Assembly (NCBI GenBank): GCA_029975645.1
Contig: JARKOU010000148.1
Span: 1 to 64,000 of the forward strand
Length of the DNA: 64,000 nt
Direction: 5' to 3'
From: Actinomycetales bacterium
GTDB taxonomy: Bacteria; Actinomycetota; Actinomycetes; Actinomycetales; JAHECE01
The notes below the pieces were generated by a model. That model made no database searches and was not told where the DNA came from. It saw nothing but the letters and a program-made list of their open reading frames with translations. Below are positions 1 through 9,808 of the stretch, piece by piece. The position numbers and the translations under genes are program-made. Numbering within the stretch: the first letter of the stretch is position 1; the number at the start of each line of letters is the position of its first letter.

Positions 1-37
1 CGCTCACCGGGTGCCCGTCCCGCGTGAGGACACCATC

Positions 38-111
38 GCCCCCGTAGCCCAACCGGCAGAGGCACCCGGCTTAAACCCGGCTCAGTGTGGGTTCGATCCC
101 CACCGGGGGCA
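38..111 (+). tRNA. tRNA with anticodon UAA (nominally Leu) but short class-I variable loop
   Basis: 7-bp acceptor stem GCCCCCG/CGGGGGC, discriminator A111, 3-bp D stem, anticodon loop CTTAAAC (anticodon TAA at 72-74), 5-nt variable loop TCAGT, T arm GTGGG-TTCGATC-CCCAC. No long variable arm; CCA not encoded. Confidence 0.9.
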
Positions 112-254
112 CCCCGGGCGATCACCAGTGTGACCTGCGCGGACGGGTCCTCGGTCCCAGGTCGCGCGGCGCGTTCCGGCGACGGCGTCGCGATCGCCCA
201 ACCTCCCGCGTGGATGGCCGGTGGTGGAGGGTGCCTCCGTGAGAACGTAACGCC

Positions 255-1136
255 ATGGCGACGACGGACACCAACCCCCTCTTCCCGGGCAAGTACTTCA
301 TCAGCACCGTGCTCGAGGCCCTCGAGACCAAGACGGCAATGACCGGGGGGCTCGCGCGTCGCTACCTCCAACGCGCCGCGATGGCGGGAATCATCATCGG
401 CCTGCTCTACGGGACGAACTACACGGTCATCGCCGCGTTCGACGCCGTGAAGGTGGGCGACGGCTCGCTCGCCCCGATCGGGAAGTTCGTCGGCGCCCTG
501 TGCTTCGGCTGGGCCCTGGTGTTCATCTACTACTCGAAGTCGGAGCTCCTGACCTCGAACATGATGATCGTCTCGATCGGCGCCTATCACCACAAGACGA
601 GTTGGGGGAAGTCGCTGCGGGTCCTCGCCTACTGCTACTTCGGCAACTTCCTCGGGGGTCTGTTCGTCGCGGGCCTGGTCTACTTCAGCACCCTCGCCGA
701 TGGTCCGGTCGGGGACTGGATGCAGGCGTCGGTGGACCACAAGCTGGCGTTCATCACCGAGGGGGTGAGCGGGTGGACGGACCTCTTCGTCCGCGCGATC
801 CTCTGTAACTTCATGATCAACCTGGCAATGCTGCTGGTCTACAACGGCCTCATCAAGGAGGACCTCACCAAGAGCCTCGTCATGATCATGTCGGTGTTCA
901 TTTTCGCCTTCCTCGGATTCGAGCACAGCGTGGCGAACACGGTGCTCTTCACCATCGCCGGACTGAAGTGGGGCATCGACGTCGGTCTGGCCGTGGCAAA
1001 CGTGGCGATCGCCCTCGCGGGCAACTTCGTCGGCGGCGGTCTACTCATCGGCCTGTACTACGCCTACGTCAACGACGACACCAAGTACCTCCGCAAGTAC
1101 TCCGCGTCGGCCGGATCCCAGCCGCCGGCGGCCTGA
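255..1136 (+). CDS. Formate/nitrite transporter family protein
   Basis: ORF translation with FNT-like multi-TM pattern (GKYFISTVLEALETKTAM..., ILCNFMINLAMLL...GFEHSVAN). Confidence 0.85.
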   Translation: MATTDTNPLFPGKYFISTVLEALETKTAMTGGLARRYLQRAAMAGIIIGLLYGTNYTVIAAFDAVKVGDGSLAPIGKFVGALCFGWALVFIYYSKSELLTSNMMIVSIGAYHHKTSWGKSLRVLAYCYFGNFLGGLFVAGLVYFSTLADGPVGDWMQASVDHKLAFITEGVSGWTDLFVRAILCNFMINLAMLLVYNGLIKEDLTKSLVMIMSVFIFAFLGFEHSVANTVLFTIAGLKWGIDVGLAVANVAIALAGNFVGGGLLIGLYYAYVNDDTKYLRKYSASAGSQPPAA

Positions 1137-1393
1137 GCGGCCCGCGCCGGTCGGGCGTTGCGCCGGCGGCGAGGCCGTCCCGAATATCCGGAATCGGCGT
1201 GCGGGAACTTCTGGGCGACCGGACGCGTTGCAGCCGGTGAGCGCCGTCGTCGTCCCCGTCACTCGGGCGTGAGCGCACCGAGCCGGCGACGCGCGTTCAG
1301 GGGTGGTCGCGACGCCACCCCTACGATGGAGGCCAGGCCAGCGACACCGGACCGGTCCCGGACGTGGATCGGTCGCCGCGACCAGGAGGAAGC

Positions 1394-2224
1394 ATGAGCA
1401 ACCCTGTATTCGAGAACTCCCCCTACTTCTCCGACCCCAAGAAGAACCGGCAGGGCGCGGGCGCCGGCACCTACCAGCCCGCCGTGAGCGCCCAGCAGGT
1501 CGCGCAGCTCGAGGAGACCTTCGCGGCTCCGTCGGCGAGCGCCGTCCAGGCCGGCCGCCTCACCTACGACGACGTGATCATCAAGACCGCGGGCATGCTC
1601 GCCCTGGTGATCACGAGCGCCGCGGTGGCGTGGTTCGTGTTCCCGGGCAACGTGCTCGTGATGACGGTCGGCGTGATCGGCGGCCTGGTCCTGGGGTTGG
1701 TCAACGCGTTCAAGCGTGAGCCGAGCCCGGGCCTCATCGCCGGGTACGCCCTCTTCGAGGGTCTCTTCCTCGGCGGGATCTCCTGGGTCTTCGAGGCCAA
1801 CTACGGCGGCATCGTGCTCCAGGCCGTGCTCGCGACCTTCGCGACGTTCGCCGTCACGCTTGCCCTCTTCACGAGCGGCAAGGTGCGCGTCACCCCGAAG
1901 TCCACCCGGATCCTGCTCATCGCCCTCATCGGGTACGCGGTGTTCTCCCTCGTCAACGTGCTCCTCATGGTCTTCGGCGCCGTCGACGACCCGTGGGGCC
2001 TACGCGGCGCGACCATCATGGGCATCCCGCTGGGCCTCCTGATCGGCGCCGTGGCCGTCTTCCTGGCCGCCTGGTGCCTCGTGATGGACTTCGACGCCGT
2101 CAAGCGCGGCGTCGAGGCCGGTGTGCCGCGCCGGTACGCCTGGTCCGCCGCCTTCGGGATCACGGTCACGCTGGTCTGGCTCTACCTCGAGTTCCTGCGC
2201 CTGCTCGCGATCTTCCGCCAGTAG
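1394..2224 (+). CDS. Bax inhibitor-1/YccA family membrane protein
   Basis: MSNPVFENSPYF N-terminus with AGGAGG RBS; multi-TM BI-1/YccA-like protein. Confidence 0.93.
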   Translation: MSNPVFENSPYFSDPKKNRQGAGAGTYQPAVSAQQVAQLEETFAAPSASAVQAGRLTYDDVIIKTAGMLALVITSAAVAWFVFPGNVLVMTVGVIGGLVLGLVNAFKREPSPGLIAGYALFEGLFLGGISWVFEANYGGIVLQAVLATFATFAVTLALFTSGKVRVTPKSTRILLIALIGYAVFSLVNVLLMVFGAVDDPWGLRGATIMGIPLGLLIGAVAVFLAAWCLVMDFDAVKRGVEAGVPRRYAWSAAFGITVTLVWLYLEFLRLLAIFRQ

Positions 2225-2243
2225 TCCCGCTCGGCAGCGCACC

Positions 2244-2283
2244 ACGACGGCGCCCCTTCCCGGTACGGAAGGGGCGCCGTCGT
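2244..2283 (+). terminator. Hairpin terminator downstream of BI-1/YccA gene
   Basis: Perfect 17-bp inverted repeat ACGACGGCGCCCCTTCC / GGAAGGGGCGCCGTCGT, 6-nt loop. Confidence 0.75.
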
Positions 2284-2365
2284 CGCGTTGGATTCCTCGT
2301 GCACCCGCGGCGTCGGGCATACCATGGCGGCGTCCGGCATGGGCCGACACCTGAGGGAGAGTGCA

Positions 2366-2584
2366 ATGGCGCACGTGGAAAACGACCTCGCGAAGATCAA
2401 GGGCATCGGGCCGAAGTACGCGGAGATGCTCAAGAGCATCGGCGTGGACTCGATCAAGGAACTTCGGCACCGGAACGCCGAGCACCTGAAGGAGATGATC
2501 GAGACCCGCCACGGCCCGGTGATCGGGCTCTCCGTTGCCGAGTGCGAGGACTGGATCGCCCAGGCGAAGGCCTTCGACGTCTGA
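2366..2584 (+). CDS. DUF4332-like helix-hairpin-helix protein
   Basis: MAHVENDLAKIKGIGPKYAEMLKSIGVDSIKEL: HhH pattern typical of DUF4332. Confidence 0.7.
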   Translation: MAHVENDLAKIKGIGPKYAEMLKSIGVDSIKELRHRNAEHLKEMIETRHGPVIGLSVAECEDWIAQAKAFDV

Positions 2585-2714
2585 CCCTGCGCGGGGCCTC
2601 GTCGAGGCGTGACCCGCGGGGTGTCGGAGGCGGGGCGCGCCGTCGTCGACGTCGTCCGCGGTCCCGTGCGGTGCGGTGCGGCACGCGCGCGGCCTACGCC
2701 TAAGGTGGTGCCCC

Positions 2715-3119
2715 ATGAGCGCACCCCTGCCCACCGCGAGTGGTTCCTTCGGCGAGAAGCCGGTCCTCACCTTCCCCGCGACTCCGGCGCCCGAGGAGCT
2801 GGAGGTCGCCGTGCTCGAGCCGGGCGACGGCCCGCTCGTCGAGGCCGGCGACTCGATCGTGGTCCACTACCTCGGCCAGACGTGGGGCGGCCACGTCTTC
2901 GACAACTCCTACGACCGGCGGTCCACGATCTCCTTCCCCATCGGCGTGGGCGCGGTCATCTCCGGCTGGGACTCCGGGCTCGTGGGCCAGGCGATCGGCT
3001 CTCGCGTGCTGCTGTCGATTCCGCCCCACGAGGGCTACGGCCCGCGCGGCGTCCCGCAGGCCGGCATCCGCGGCTCGGACACGTTGGTCTTCGTGGTGGA
3101 CGTGGTCGGGGTCGAGTAG
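2715..3119 (+). CDS. FKBP-type peptidyl-prolyl cis-trans isomerase
   Basis: VHYLGQTWGGHVFDNSYDRRSTISFPIGVGAVISGWDSGLVGQ...GSRVLLSIPPHEGYG: FKBP signature. Confidence 0.95.
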   Translation: MSAPLPTASGSFGEKPVLTFPATPAPEELEVAVLEPGDGPLVEAGDSIVVHYLGQTWGGHVFDNSYDRRSTISFPIGVGAVISGWDSGLVGQAIGSRVLLSIPPHEGYGPRGVPQAGIRGSDTLVFVVDVVGVE

Positions 3120-3134
3120 GTCCCGACTATGGCC

Positions 3135-3198
3135 AGGTAGTCGGTTCGACGCGAGATCGTCGTTCTGAACCAACGACCTCGCGTCGAACCGACTACCT
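3135..3198. repeat. Long imperfect palindrome (hairpin) between convergent FKBP and msrA genes
   Basis: 21-bp perfect arms AGGTAGTCGGTTCGACGCGAG (3135-3155) and reverse complement (3178-3198), inner stem GTCGTT/AACGAC. Confidence 0.9.
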
Positions 3199-3260
3199 CG
3201 CAAGTGTGGCGGTGGCGTGAGCGGAGCGGCGGTGGCGTCAGCAGGGTCGTGGCGGTGGCG

Positions 3261-3935
3261 TCAGGCACCCAGGCCAACGGGGCAGGCCACGCCCGTCCCG
3301 CCCAGCCCGCAGTAGCCGCGCGGGTTCTTGTCCAGGTACTGCTGGTGGTAGCCCTCGGCGTAGTAGAACGCCCCGGCGTCGCTCGCAGGGCGCACCTCGG
3401 TGGTGATCCGCCCGTAGCCGGCGGCGCGGAGCGCCTCCTGGTACGCCTCGCGCGTCGCCTCGACGGCGGCGGCTTGCTCGGGGGTGGACGGGTAGACCGC
3501 CGAGCGGTACTGCGTGCCCCGGTCGTTGCCCTGACGGAAGCCCTGGGTGGGGTCGTGGGCGGTCCAGAACGCGCGGAGCAGGTCCTCGTGCGTGAGCACC
3601 CGGGGGTCGTAGGCCACGAGGACGGCCTCGGTGTGCCCCGTCAGCCCGGTGCACACCTCGTCGTAGGTCGGGTGCGGGGTGTATCCGCCCTGGTAGCCGA
3701 CGGCGGTGGTCACCACGCCGGGAAGGCGCCACATGGCGCGCTCGGCGCCCCAGAAGCAGCCCATGCCGAGGGTGAGGACGGCGGTCCCCTCCGGCCACGG
3801 CGCGCGCAGCGGCGTGCGGAGCACGGTGTGCCGGTCCGGGATGTCGAACAGGTAGTGGTCGCGGCCTCGCAGCGCCCGTTCGGGGCTGACCATCCGCGTT
3901 CCGAGCAGTGAACCCAGCATCGTCGTCCTCACCAT
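3261..3935 (-). CDS. msrA: Peptide-methionine (S)-S-oxide reductase MsrA
   Basis: [10 protein letters not shown] motif, [35 protein letters not shown]. Confidence 0.95.
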   Translation of the reverse strand: MVRTTMLGSLLGTRMVSPERALRGRDHYLFDIPDRHTVLRTPLRAPWPEGTAVLTLGMGCFWGAERAMWRLPGVVTTAVGYQGGYTPHPTYDEVCTGLTGHTEAVLVAYDPRVLTHEDLLRAFWTAHDPTQGFRQGNDRGTQYRSAVYPSTPEQAAAVEATREAYQEALRAAGYGRITTEVRPASDAGAFYYAEGYHQQYLDKNPRGYCGLGGTGVACPVGLGA

Positions 3936-4093
3936 CCAGCGCGCCGTCGTCGGCGGCGTCGTCCCGTGCCCTGTCCAACGCGTCGGCGGCGCGGTCGTGT
4001 TCCCCGGCCCGCGTGGCCCGCGGGCGTCGTATCCGTGGACAGGCGCCGCCGGACCCGCCAGGCTGGCCGCGGGCACGTCGAGAGGGGACACCC

Positions 4094-5305
4094 GTGACGG
4101 ACGCGGTCACGCCGGAAGCCATCGTCGAGGCCCGGCGCGTGCTGGCGGGGATCGCCTTCGACACCCCGGTGGAGTACAGCCGGGCGCTCTCCCAACTGGT
4201 CGGCGGGCCGGTGCACCTCAAGTGCGAGAACCTCCAGCGCACCGGGTCGTTCAAGATCCGAGGCGCCTACCTGCGGATGTCCCGGCTGAGCGACGCCGAA
4301 CGACGCCGCGGCGTCGTCGCGGCGAGCGCGGGGAACCACGCCCAGGGGGTGGCGCTCGCGGCACGGATGCTCGGCGTGTCCGCCGTCGTCTACATGCCGG
4401 CCGACGCCGCGCTGCCCAAGGTGGAGGCCACGCGGAACTACGGCGCCGAGGTCCGGCTCTGGGGCGCCACCGTGGACGAGGCGCTCCGTGAGGCGCGTGC
4501 CGTGTCCGAGCGCACCGGCCGCGTGCTCATCCATCCGTTCGACCACCCCGACGTGGTGGCGGGGCAGGGCACGATCGGCCTTGAGGTCCTCGACCGGGTC
4601 CCGGACGTCCGCACGATCATCGTTCCGCTCGGCGGTGGCGGGCTGCTGGCCGGGATCGCGTGCGCGGTGCGTGGCCGGGACGACGGCGTCCGGGTGATCG
4701 GCGTGCAGGCCGAGGGCGCCGCGGCGTACCCGGCGTCGCTCGCGGCGGGTCACCCGGTGCCGCTCTCGCGGATGAGCACGGTGGCCGACGGGATCGCGGT
4801 CGGGCGCCCCGGCGAGGTGCCGTTTGCGCTGATCCGCGACCACGTCGCCGAGGTGCGCACCGTGAGCGAGGAACTCATCTCCCGCGGCCTGCTCGCCATG
4901 GCGGAGCGCTCGAAACTCGTGGTCGAACCCGCGGGGGCGGTGGGCGTCGCGGCGATCCTGGACTCCCCGCGGGCGTTCGAGCCGCCCGTGATGGTGGTGC
5001 TCTCCGGCGGCAACGTTGACCCGATCCTGCTGCTCGCCGTGCTGCGCCACGGCCTGTCCGGTGCCGGGCGCTACCTCTTCCTGCGCGTGCGGATCCCCGA
5101 CCGGCCCGGATCGCTCGCCACGCTGCTGAGCCACCTGGCCGCGGCGGGCTCGAACGTGGTCTCGATCGCCCACGTGCGCACGGGCGTGCACCTCCTCGTG
5201 GGCGAGGTGGAGATCGAGGCGGAGATCGAGACCAAGGGTGCCGATCACTGCGCCGCCGTGCTCGAGCGGCTGCACCAGGCGGGCTACGACGTCAGGGAGC
5301 CATAG
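4094..5305 (+). CDS. ilvA: Threonine ammonia-lyase (PLP-dependent, C-terminal ACT domain)
   Basis: [38 protein letters not shown]-terminal ACT-like segment; GTG start. Confidence 0.92.
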   Translation: MTDAVTPEAIVEARRVLAGIAFDTPVEYSRALSQLVGGPVHLKCENLQRTGSFKIRGAYLRMSRLSDAERRRGVVAASAGNHAQGVALAARMLGVSAVVYMPADAALPKVEATRNYGAEVRLWGATVDEALREARAVSERTGRVLIHPFDHPDVVAGQGTIGLEVLDRVPDVRTIIVPLGGGGLLAGIACAVRGRDDGVRVIGVQAEGAAAYPASLAAGHPVPLSRMSTVADGIAVGRPGEVPFALIRDHVAEVRTVSEELISRGLLAMAERSKLVVEPAGAVGVAAILDSPRAFEPPVMVVLSGGNVDPILLLAVLRHGLSGAGRYLFLRVRIPDRPGSLATLLSHLAAAGSNVVSIAHVRTGVHLLVGEVEIEAEIETKGADHCAAVLERLHQAGYDVREP

Positions 5306-5362
5306 CCCACGTGGCGCGAGCGGCGGGGAGCGGAGGGACCGGGGTGCCGGGCGGGCAGGCCC

Positions 5363-5842
5363 TCAGGCGCTGAACGGCTTCGCGTGGAGGATCTTCACGT
5401 CGATGGTGCGGCCGTTCGGAGCCTGGTAGGCCGCGCTGTCACCCGCCGACTTCCCGAGGATCGCGGCGCCGAGCGGAGACTTCTCGGAGAAGACGTCGAG
5501 GTCCGTACCCCCGGCCACCTCGCGCGAGCCGAGCAGGAACGTCATCTCCTCCCCGCCCACGAGCGCGGTGATCACCATGCCGGACTCGACGACGCCGTCG
5601 TCCGCGGGTGCCTCGCCCACCTGCGCCGTCCGCAGGATCGCGGCGAGCTGGCGGATGCGCGCCTCCTGCTTGGCCTGCTCCTCGCGCGCGGCGTGGTACC
5701 CGGCGTTCTCCTTGAGGTCACCTTCGGAGCGGGCCTCGTCGATCTTCGCCGCCAACTCGGATCGCCCGGGCCCGGTGAGGTACTCGTGCTCGGACTTCAG
5801 GCGGTCGTAGGCCTCTTGGGTGAGCCAGGTGGTCTCGGACAC
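5363..5842 (-). CDS. greA: Transcription elongation factor GreA
   Basis: TWLTQEAYDRLKSEHEYL...REEQAKQEARIRQL...SPLGAAILGKSAGD. Confidence 0.95.
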   Translation of the reverse strand: MSETTWLTQEAYDRLKSEHEYLTGPGRSELAAKIDEARSEGDLKENAGYHAAREEQAKQEARIRQLAAILRTAQVGEAPADDGVVESGMVITALVGGEEMTFLLGSREVAGGTDLDVFSEKSPLGAAILGKSAGDSAAYQAPNGRTIDVKILHAKPFSA

Positions 5843-6089
5843 GGTGCCTCCTCGTCTGTGCGCGCTGGTCGGTCGGGGACGGACCGTCGCGGGTCTGCGG
5901 TTCGCTCGCGCTCGGCAGGGGCGAGCGAGCGGGTGTTCTCGCGGCCGAGCGATCGGCCGACTCCCCGGGCGGCCGCAGCGCGACGTGGCGCATCCGGCGC
6001 GGCCCGAACGCACGACGATAGCAAACCGGCTACCGCCACCCCCGCCGCGCCCGGAGAGCGTGAGGCCGGCGCGAGGGGGCAGCGCCCGG

Positions 6090-6518
6090 TCAGGGCTCGA
6101 CCACTTCGCACCACTGCACCAGACCGGTGGTGGCGAGTTCCGACGTCGCGACGCGCGTGGTCACCTGCACCGCCGCGTCCTCGGCCGGCCCGACCAGCAG
6201 GTCCTTCACGCCGACCTCGGCGAACGAGGGGTTGAGCGCGTGCACCCGGCACGTGACGGTGGCGCCGGCGTCCTTGACCACCACGAAGGTGACGTCGATC
6301 GCGGTGTCGTCGACGATGTCGAAACCCCGGTCCATCGTGCGGACCGGCACCGAGAACGCGCCGATGGCGAGCCAGATCACGGTGGCCAGTCCCAGGACGG
6401 CGACGACGACGGCGATCGCCACCGTTCGGCGGCGTCGCTGCCCGGCGTCGGGGCCTCGGCCGTACCTCTCCTCGAGGGTCTCCTCGTCGTCGACTCGCTG
6501 CCGGGGTGCGGGCTCCAC
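6090..6518 (-). CDS. DUF4307-like membrane protein
   Basis: LEERYGR N-terminus, one TM, small extracytoplasmic domain. Confidence 0.7.
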   Translation of the reverse strand: MEPAPRQRVDDEETLEERYGRGPDAGQRRRRTVAIAVVVAVLGLATVIWLAIGAFSVPVRTMDRGFDIVDDTAIDVTFVVVKDAGATVTCRVHALNPSFAEVGVKDLLVGPAEDAAVQVTTRVATSELATTGLVQWCEVVEP

Positions 6519-6616
6519 CGGGCCATTCTCTCCCGTCACGGCGCCCGACGAGCCGGCGTTACCCTGGTCGGGCGTCCGGCCGGGCAGTCGGCCGGCCCCG
6601 GGAGGAGCAGCGCCAC

Positions 6617-6949
6617 GTGACGTCACTGATCGGCCCATTCGCAGCCCTTGCCCCGTTCGGTTCCACCGTCCCGTTCGGTTCCATCGTCCCGTTCGCCGAG
6701 ACTCCCACCCCGGACCTGGACCCGAGCGTGGTCACGCCCGGCATCGAGGGCTTCCTCGTCTTCTTCCTCCTCGCGCTCGCCGCGTGGCTCCTGTACCGCT
6801 CGCTCCTCAAGCAGATCCGCCGGGTGGACGTGCGCGCCGCACAGCGGCGCGAGGAAGAGGCACGAGCCGCGGCACCCGTCCCGTCCGCCGGGGAGGCCCC
6901 GGCGCTGCACACCGGGGCTGCCGACGACGACGCCGCGGACCCGAGGTGA
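6617..6949 (+). CDS. Small single-TM hypothetical protein
   Basis: GTG start; ORF with TM segment FLVFFLLALAAWLLY; overlaps next gene start. Confidence 0.6.
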   Translation: MTSLIGPFAALAPFGSTVPFGSIVPFAETPTPDLDPSVVTPGIEGFLVFFLLALAAWLLYRSLLKQIRRVDVRAAQRREEEARAAAPVPSAGEAPALHTGAADDDAADPR

Positions 6950-7746
6950 CGGGCGTCGCCGTCGTCCAGGTGGACGCCGGGGGAGACCGGGAGACGGCGC
7001 GCGAGAGTGCCGTCGCCGCGATCGGGCGAGCCGCCGACGCCGGTGCGCGCCTGGTGGTGCTGCCGGAGTACGCGAGCGGGTGGGCGCCGGTGCCCGGGCC
7101 CGACCTGGTCGAGCCCCTGGACGGACCGTTCGTCACCGCGGTGCGGGAGGCGGCGCGCCGCGCGGGGGTGAGCGTGGTGGTCGGCGTCGTCGCGCCGCAT
7201 GGCGGGACCGACCCGCGGGCGGTGAACCTCGCGCTCGCCGTCGGCCCCGACGGCGCCCTGCTCGGCTCCTACGCGAAGGTCCACCTCTTCGACGCCTTCG
7301 GCTGGCGGGAGTCCGACGCGCTCGCGCCCGGGGCGCCCGACGCCGAACCTCTCGTGATCGACGTCGACGGGCTGCGCGCCGGGGTCCTCACGTGCTACGA
7401 CCTGCGCTTCCCCGAGTCGGCGCGGCGCCTGGCTGACGCCGGGGCGCAGGTGCTCGTGGCCATCGCCGCCTGGGCGAACGGTCCGGGCAAGGCCGGGCAA
7501 CTCGGCGTCCTGGCCCGGGCGCGGGCGATCGAGAACACGGCCTACCTGCTGCTGGCTAGCCAGAGCGGGCCGGGGCGCACGGGGCACAGCGCCGTCGTCG
7601 ACCCCCTCGGCGAAGTCCTCGCGGAGGCGCCGGAGGAGGGGGAGGAGATCCTCCTGGCGAACCTCGATCCGGCCGCCGTGGCCGCGGCCCGCGAGCGGGT
7701 GCCGGTGCTGCGCCACCGGCGGTACGCCGTCGTCCCGCTCGCCTGA
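6946..7746 (+). CDS. Carbon-nitrogen hydrolase (nitrilase superfamily)
   Basis: VVLPEYASG, YAKVHLFDAFGWRES, VLTCYDLRFPES. Confidence 0.93.
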   Translation: MTGVAVVQVDAGGDRETARESAVAAIGRAADAGARLVVLPEYASGWAPVPGPDLVEPLDGPFVTAVREAARRAGVSVVVGVVAPHGGTDPRAVNLALAVGPDGALLGSYAKVHLFDAFGWRESDALAPGAPDAEPLVIDVDGLRAGVLTCYDLRFPESARRLADAGAQVLVAIAAWANGPGKAGQLGVLARARAIENTAYLLLASQSGPGRTGHSAVVDPLGEVLAEAPEEGEEILLANLDPAAVAAARERVPVLRHRRYAVVPLA

Positions 7747-7833
7747 GGGCTCCGCCCGAACGGTTCACCCGCGTCCGGTCCGCGCGTCCTGTCCGGCGCG
7801 TCCGACGGCGCCCGCGAGGCCGGGCGCGCCGCG

Positions 7834-8859
7834 TCAGGGCCTCTTCTTGCCGTTGCCGTCCTTGCCCTTGCCCTTGCCGTTCGCCTTCTGGGACGGGACG
7901 GCCGGCGGCCCACCCTCGGCGGGCACGTCGATGCCGGCGAGCTCGGCGTGCTCGAGGTCCTCGTCCTCTGCCTGCACGCTGCGCCGGCTCGGCGTCACCA
8001 TCGTGGCCGCCAACTTGGCGCGTTCGGCGTCCACGTTGAAGTCAGCGGGCGGCCACTCGAGCGACATCCGGCGCAGCGCCTCGGTGAGGAGTTCGGCGAC
8101 GGCGAGCCGCGCGTACCACTTGTGGTTCGCGGGGATCACGTACCAGGGGGCCTCCGGCGTGGACGTCCGATCGAAGACGGCCTGGTAGGCCTCCTGGTAG
8201 TCGTCCCACCGCAGGCGCGTGGGCAGGTCGTTCGGGTTGTACTTCCAGTGCTTCTCGGGTCGGTCCAGGCGCTCGAGGAGACGGGCGCCCTGCTCCTCGT
8301 GGGAGACCATGAGGGCGCACTTGATGATGGTGGTCCCGCCCGCGACCACGTCCTCCTCGAACCCGTTGATCTCGGCGTACCGCGCCTGCCACGTCGCCTC
8401 GGGGACGAGACCTTCGACGCGCACCACGAGGACGTCCTCGTAGTGCGAGCGGTCGAAGACGCCGATGCGCCCGGCGCCCGGGAGGGCGCGGTGGATGCGC
8501 CACAGGAAGTGGTGCTCGCGCTCCTCCAAGGACGGCGGGCCGAAGTTGCGGATGACCACGCCCTGGGGGTCCACCATGCCGATGACGTGGCGCGCGATGC
8601 CGCCCTTGCCGGCGGTGTCCAGGCCCTGGAGCACCAGCAGGACCGAGCGTTGATCTCCCTTGCGGCCCCGGGCGAAGAGGCGCTCCTGGAGCTCGGACAT
8701 CTCGGAGCCGAGGTGGGCGAGGAGCTCCTCGGCGTCCTTCTTGGAGCCGTGCCAGCCGGGGGTGGACGCTCGGTCGACGTCGGCGAGCCGGAACCCGGGG
8801 CCGGCGCGCAGGGACTCCCACGGCGGCGTCTTCCAGGCCCGTTCCTCGAGTGTGGTCAT
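7834..8859 (-). CDS. Polyphosphate kinase 2 family protein
   Basis: LLVLQGLDTAGKGG...FDRSHYEDVLVVRV...WKYNPNDLPTRLRWDDYQEAY. Confidence 0.93.
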   Translation of the reverse strand: MTTLEERAWKTPPWESLRAGPGFRLADVDRASTPGWHGSKKDAEELLAHLGSEMSELQERLFARGRKGDQRSVLLVLQGLDTAGKGGIARHVIGMVDPQGVVIRNFGPPSLEEREHHFLWRIHRALPGAGRIGVFDRSHYEDVLVVRVEGLVPEATWQARYAEINGFEEDVVAGGTTIIKCALMVSHEEQGARLLERLDRPEKHWKYNPNDLPTRLRWDDYQEAYQAVFDRTSTPEAPWYVIPANHKWYARLAVAELLTEALRRMSLEWPPADFNVDAERAKLAATMVTPSRRSVQAEDEDLEHAELAGIDVPAEGGPPAVPSQKANGKGKGKDGNGKKRP

Positions 8860-8951
8860 CGGTCCTCCCCGCGTCGCGACCGCCGTCGTCCGGTCACGAC
8901 TCTACGGGCCGAGCGCGCTCGCCCCCGGAGGAAGCGGCAAGGAGCCCGCGG

Positions 8952-9677
8952 TCAGGCTGCCGACGCCGAGGCGAGGCTCACCGCGATGTAGTGGCTGACG
9001 TACCCCACCACCGTCAGCACGTGGAAGACCTCGTGGAAGCCGAACCAGCGGGGGCTCGGGTTGGGGCGCTTGAGCGCGTACACCACGGCGCCGAGCGTGT
9101 ACGCGAGGCCACCGATGGCGACCCACCAGACGATCGCGTGGGCGCCCGTCGCCCAGAACGCGGGGAGGTTGAAGACGGCCACCCACCCCAGGGCGACGTA
9201 CACGGGGACGTAGAACCACCGGGGGGCACCGAGCCAGAAGATGCGGGCGAGGATGCCGGCCAGGGCGCCGATCCAGACGACGATGAGCAGCACCTTCGCC
9301 TGCGACGGCTCCAGCAGGAGCACGGCCAGCGGCGTGTAGCTCCCCGCGATCACCAGGAAGATGTTGGAGTGGTCCAGCCGCCGCAGGGCCGCCGTGGTGC
9401 GGGGTGACCACTTGCCGCGGTGGTAGAACGCACTCGCCGTGAACAGGAGCGTGGTGGCGAGGGCGAACACGAGGGTGCTCCACCGTGCCGCGGGGGTCGG
9501 GGCGAGCGCGACGAGGACCACACCGGCGATCGCGGCGATCGGCGCCATCCCGGCGTGGATCCAGCCGCGCAGGTGCGGCTTCACCCCCGTCGCTGCAGCC
9601 TTGGGGGAGCGTGCGCCGTCGGGATCGTGCGATCGTCCCACCGCGGACGGGCTGTCGCCGTGCCTCGTTCGAGCCAT
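8952..9677 (-). CDS. Hemolysin III family (PAQR) membrane protein
   Basis: FYHRGKWSP, LRRLDHSNIFLVIAGSYTPLAV, FGFHEVFHVLTV. Confidence 0.93.
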   Translation of the reverse strand: MARTRHGDSPSAVGRSHDPDGARSPKAAATGVKPHLRGWIHAGMAPIAAIAGVVLVALAPTPAARWSTLVFALATTLLFTASAFYHRGKWSPRTTAALRRLDHSNIFLVIAGSYTPLAVLLLEPSQAKVLLIVVWIGALAGILARIFWLGAPRWFYVPVYVALGWVAVFNLPAFWATGAHAIVWWVAIGGLAYTLGAVVYALKRPNPSPRWFGFHEVFHVLTVVGYVSHYIAVSLASASAA

Positions 9678-9710
9678 GCGCCCATCCTCCCGCGTCCTGC
9701 CCGGATTTGT

Positions 9711-9743
9711 ACCTACGCAAGCGTAACCTACGCTGGCGTAACC
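9711..9743. promoter_or_regulatory. Two adjacent palindromic operator-like sites ACCTACGCnnGCGTAACC
   Basis: ACCTACGCAAGCGTAACC (9711-9728) and ACCTACGCTGGCGTAACC (9726-9743), 15-bp period, between divergent genes. Confidence 0.6.
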
Positions 9744-9808
9744 ATCGAGACCGACGGTCCGGGAGTAGCGTGAGTCACACCCTCCGACCCCGGGAGAACC
9801 CCGCCGCC

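Noticed and set aside
38-111. tRNA as an attachment site for an integrated element
   Set aside because: No integrase and no direct repeat of the tRNA 3' end noticed downstream; following genes are ordinary housekeeping genes.
3929-5275. 448-aa antisense ORF opposite threonine ammonia-lyase
   Set aside because: Spurious high-GC antisense frame; + strand product is unambiguous.
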